Of a stretch of DNA of 64,000 bases, positions 62,170-64,000 are shown in pieces; positions within the stretch are counted from its first letter, which is position 1; each line of letters opens with the position of its first letter. The DNA comes from Lepturacanthus savala (lineage: Eukaryota; Chordata; Actinopteri; Scombriformes; Trichiuridae). A model generated the notes under the pieces. It had not been told where the DNA came from. It did no database searches and saw only the letters and a list, made by a program, of their open reading frames with translations. A program made the translations under genes and the position numbers. The stretch spans positions 3,337,501 through 3,401,500 of the forward strand of contig CM060462.1 in assembly GCA_030544235.1 (NCBI GenBank). The letters are read 5' to 3'.

Positions 62170-62620
62170 GACTAAAGAGCAGATTCATCACCCACTCAGG
62201 AGAATCCAACATAATTTTTTGTCAAATGTAGCAAATATCTCTTTTCTGCAAAGAGTCTGTTTTGCATTTGCACTGAAGATTGAAGTCTGGTGTTCATAGA
62301 ATCCATCTCTGTATATGGGGGGAAAAAAACCACAGTGGCTCACCTAGAGCCAACAACAATACAGCGGCCAATCAGCAGCCGGTAGCATTCCAGCATGCAT
62401 GCTGGCAAGAGGAGGGGTAGAGGAGCGGGGAGTCGCAACCTAACCTGACCCCTTTACTGACAATTTCTAGCTGGGGTAGTTCTAAACTAAAGAGAGATTC
62501 AGAGCCTGCCTGGCTTATTTGACACCTTAAATGCTTTGAGACACAATTTTCAGTGAGGTAATAATTGAGCAAATAATCAGCAAAAAAACACATGGTGGCC
62601 GGTAGTGTTATTATAGAATA
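62170..62620. repeat. dispersed repeat family B, copy 2
   Basis: TTTTTTGTCAAATGTAGCAA, TTTCTGCAAAGAGTCTG and ACAACAATACAGCGGCCAAT parallel copy 1. It lies upstream of the first muc15 coding exon and covers the possible 5-prime exon. Confidence 0.4.
62344..62440 (-). promoter_or_regulatory. possible muc15 5-prime noncoding exon and promoter
   Basis: The minus strand has a good donor (CTAG|GTGAGC) ending at 62344, about 0.7 kb upstream of the acceptor of the first coding exon, with an inverted CCAAT motif (GATTGG) just upstream of it. This stretch appears to be part of a dispersed repeat also seen near 54.9 kb, so the signals may be repeat-derived coincidence. No TATA box was recognised. Confidence 0.18.
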
Positions 62621-63058
62621 ATACAATGCAGAAGCATAGGAAATGTTACCAGTCTTTCTCCAGAATCATGGCCTCTACCATTAATCTTGTGTTCATCGCA
62701 AACATCCAAACTGTCCTCGATCACACTCAAATATTTGGTGTTTATCAAGACTTTCACATTTCTTTCCTTTTTTCTGGGGTAAAATCATTTGATTTAACAG
62801 GTGCAGGTCAGCTGCAATGACACAAGTCATAATGAAAATCCTTTGACGACTAATCCTGTCCCACCCCTCGTCTTTCAAAGATTGCTCACTTGATGGTATG
62901 ATGGTACTTGGTGAATTTCAATGCAGTTATCCTTGCGATTTAGCCCAGTTCAACACAATCTGCAGTGAGATCAATAACATTTTGACAACAGGTTTACACA
63001 GGTAGCCTGTGAGCTATGTGACCCAGGTTCACTCTAATAACATTATTGTAGGGAACCA

Positions 63059-63842
63059 TTGCACAAAACCTAAATAATGGATTAAGCTGGGATTTTCCAG
63101 TTTTCCTGCTGAATTTACCCATGATACACAAAGTCACACCTTCTATATCCTGGTTTTCCAATTGTGCAACCAATTAAGCCAGGATGCACAAACTAAGTCC
63201 TAATTTTGGTTTTATGCAACAGCCCTGAGGCACACCTTGCATAGGACATTTTAGATGGTTTCTAGCTCTAAAACACGTCATTCAAATGAATAATTTATAT
63301 ATTTCTCTATTGTCCTCGTCACTTACTTCTAATTTATATATTGTCCTTGCCACTGACCATCTTTGAGTCTTCCACATTTCTAAGTATTTCAACAAATAAT
63401 ATACGTTTGCCTGTTCATTAAACTTCTGACAGCAACGTGAACACCACATAACATAGTCTAATGATGACTATCACATGAATGAATATAAAAATGATTATAG
63501 TTACAATTTAAATAATTACAGTGGGCATACTTAGCTGAATGGGAGCATACATGTGATATTTCAATGCAGGCTAATAAACATTAATCAAGATTCATATAGA
63601 GGACCATGGATTAACTGTAAAATAGCAATTATTTTATATTGAAGTGACTGCTGACTGACAGATAAGGCTCCAGGATAAATCTAGCCCTGCTGTTACCCTG
63701 GTCTGGAGCCGTCTAGCTGCACAGAATAAATCTCCATGGTGATGCATGTGCCCCTTCCTTTGTGCAACAGAACCACAGCTAAATTCAGCAGGATACCTGG
63801 ATAATCTCAACCCGTTAATCCATTATCTCGGTTTTGTGTAAG
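63059..63842. mobile_element. inverted-arm DNA transposon, probably Harbinger-like
   Basis: Left arm 63059-63117 and right arm 63780-63842 are inverted copies of about 60 bp, sharing ACACAAAACC-type ends, ATAATGGATTAA and TCCTGCTGAATTTA. A further partial inverted copy lies at 63185-63230, so two related MITEs may be involved. No transposase codons were seen. Confidence 0.55.
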
Positions 63843-64000
63843 CTTCATTCTAAAGTGATTCTTGCAACAAGAGAAAGATTGTGGCTTTGGTTAAAGTGAT
63901 TACTTTAAACATGTTGTGGGTTAAAGTCACTATGTCCTTAAAGTTGCAGCTGCTAGCCTGTCACTCAAACTAAACTATTGGTTGTTGTTGGTGACTGACA

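Overview
This window reads as intronic and intergenic DNA from a ray-finned (teleost) fish. It is AT-rich, has vertebrate-type split exons, and carries several transposon families typical of fish: Rex3 (RTE) and L2-like LINEs, Tc1-like elements, a TcMar-ISRm11-like transposon, a tRNA-derived SINE, hAT and Harbinger-type MITEs, and several repeat families I recognise from many fish genomes. There is no operon-like organisation, CRISPR array or prokaryotic signal. Most open reading frames in the window are short chance frames.

The only cellular protein-coding gene I can assemble with confidence is on the minus strand at 54155-61615. It has three coding exons joined at matching phase: a signal peptide with a Thr/Ser/Asn-rich mucin domain, a transmembrane exon, and a cytoplasmic-tail exon. 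I call it a mucin-15 (muc15) orthologue. To my knowledge human MUC15 lies antisense inside an intron of ANO3. If that holds in this fish, much of the window could be ano3 intron on the plus strand, but I saw no recognisable anoctamin exon.

Layout: 1-20 kb is mostly unannotated AT-rich DNA with two Tc1-like remnants, one L2-like LINE fragment, one SINE and one common fish repeat. The 20-28 kb stretch holds an ISRm11-like transposon, a long AT microsatellite, three LINE fragments and two copies of a fish repeat. The 28-36 kb stretch holds a double hairpin, a second perfect hairpin, a degenerate gag-like retroviral remnant and a possible solo LTR. The 36-44 kb stretch is mostly gene-free, with one unexplained 106-codon frame behind a good splice acceptor. 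At 44.7-46.5 kb a Rex3 LINE sits inside a second ISRm11-like copy, flanked by a perfect 13-bp target-site duplication. LINE remnants follow at 47 and 50 kb. From 53.7 kb to the end lies muc15, with introns and upstream region packed with repeats.

I found no evidence of a new biological system. The observations most worth checking are the nested Rex3 insertion, two perfect hairpins with no base between them at 28386-28446, a perfect 13-bp hairpin at 32525-32553, two same-phase donors 18 nt apart in muc15, and the orphan reading frame at 38.9-39.3 kb.
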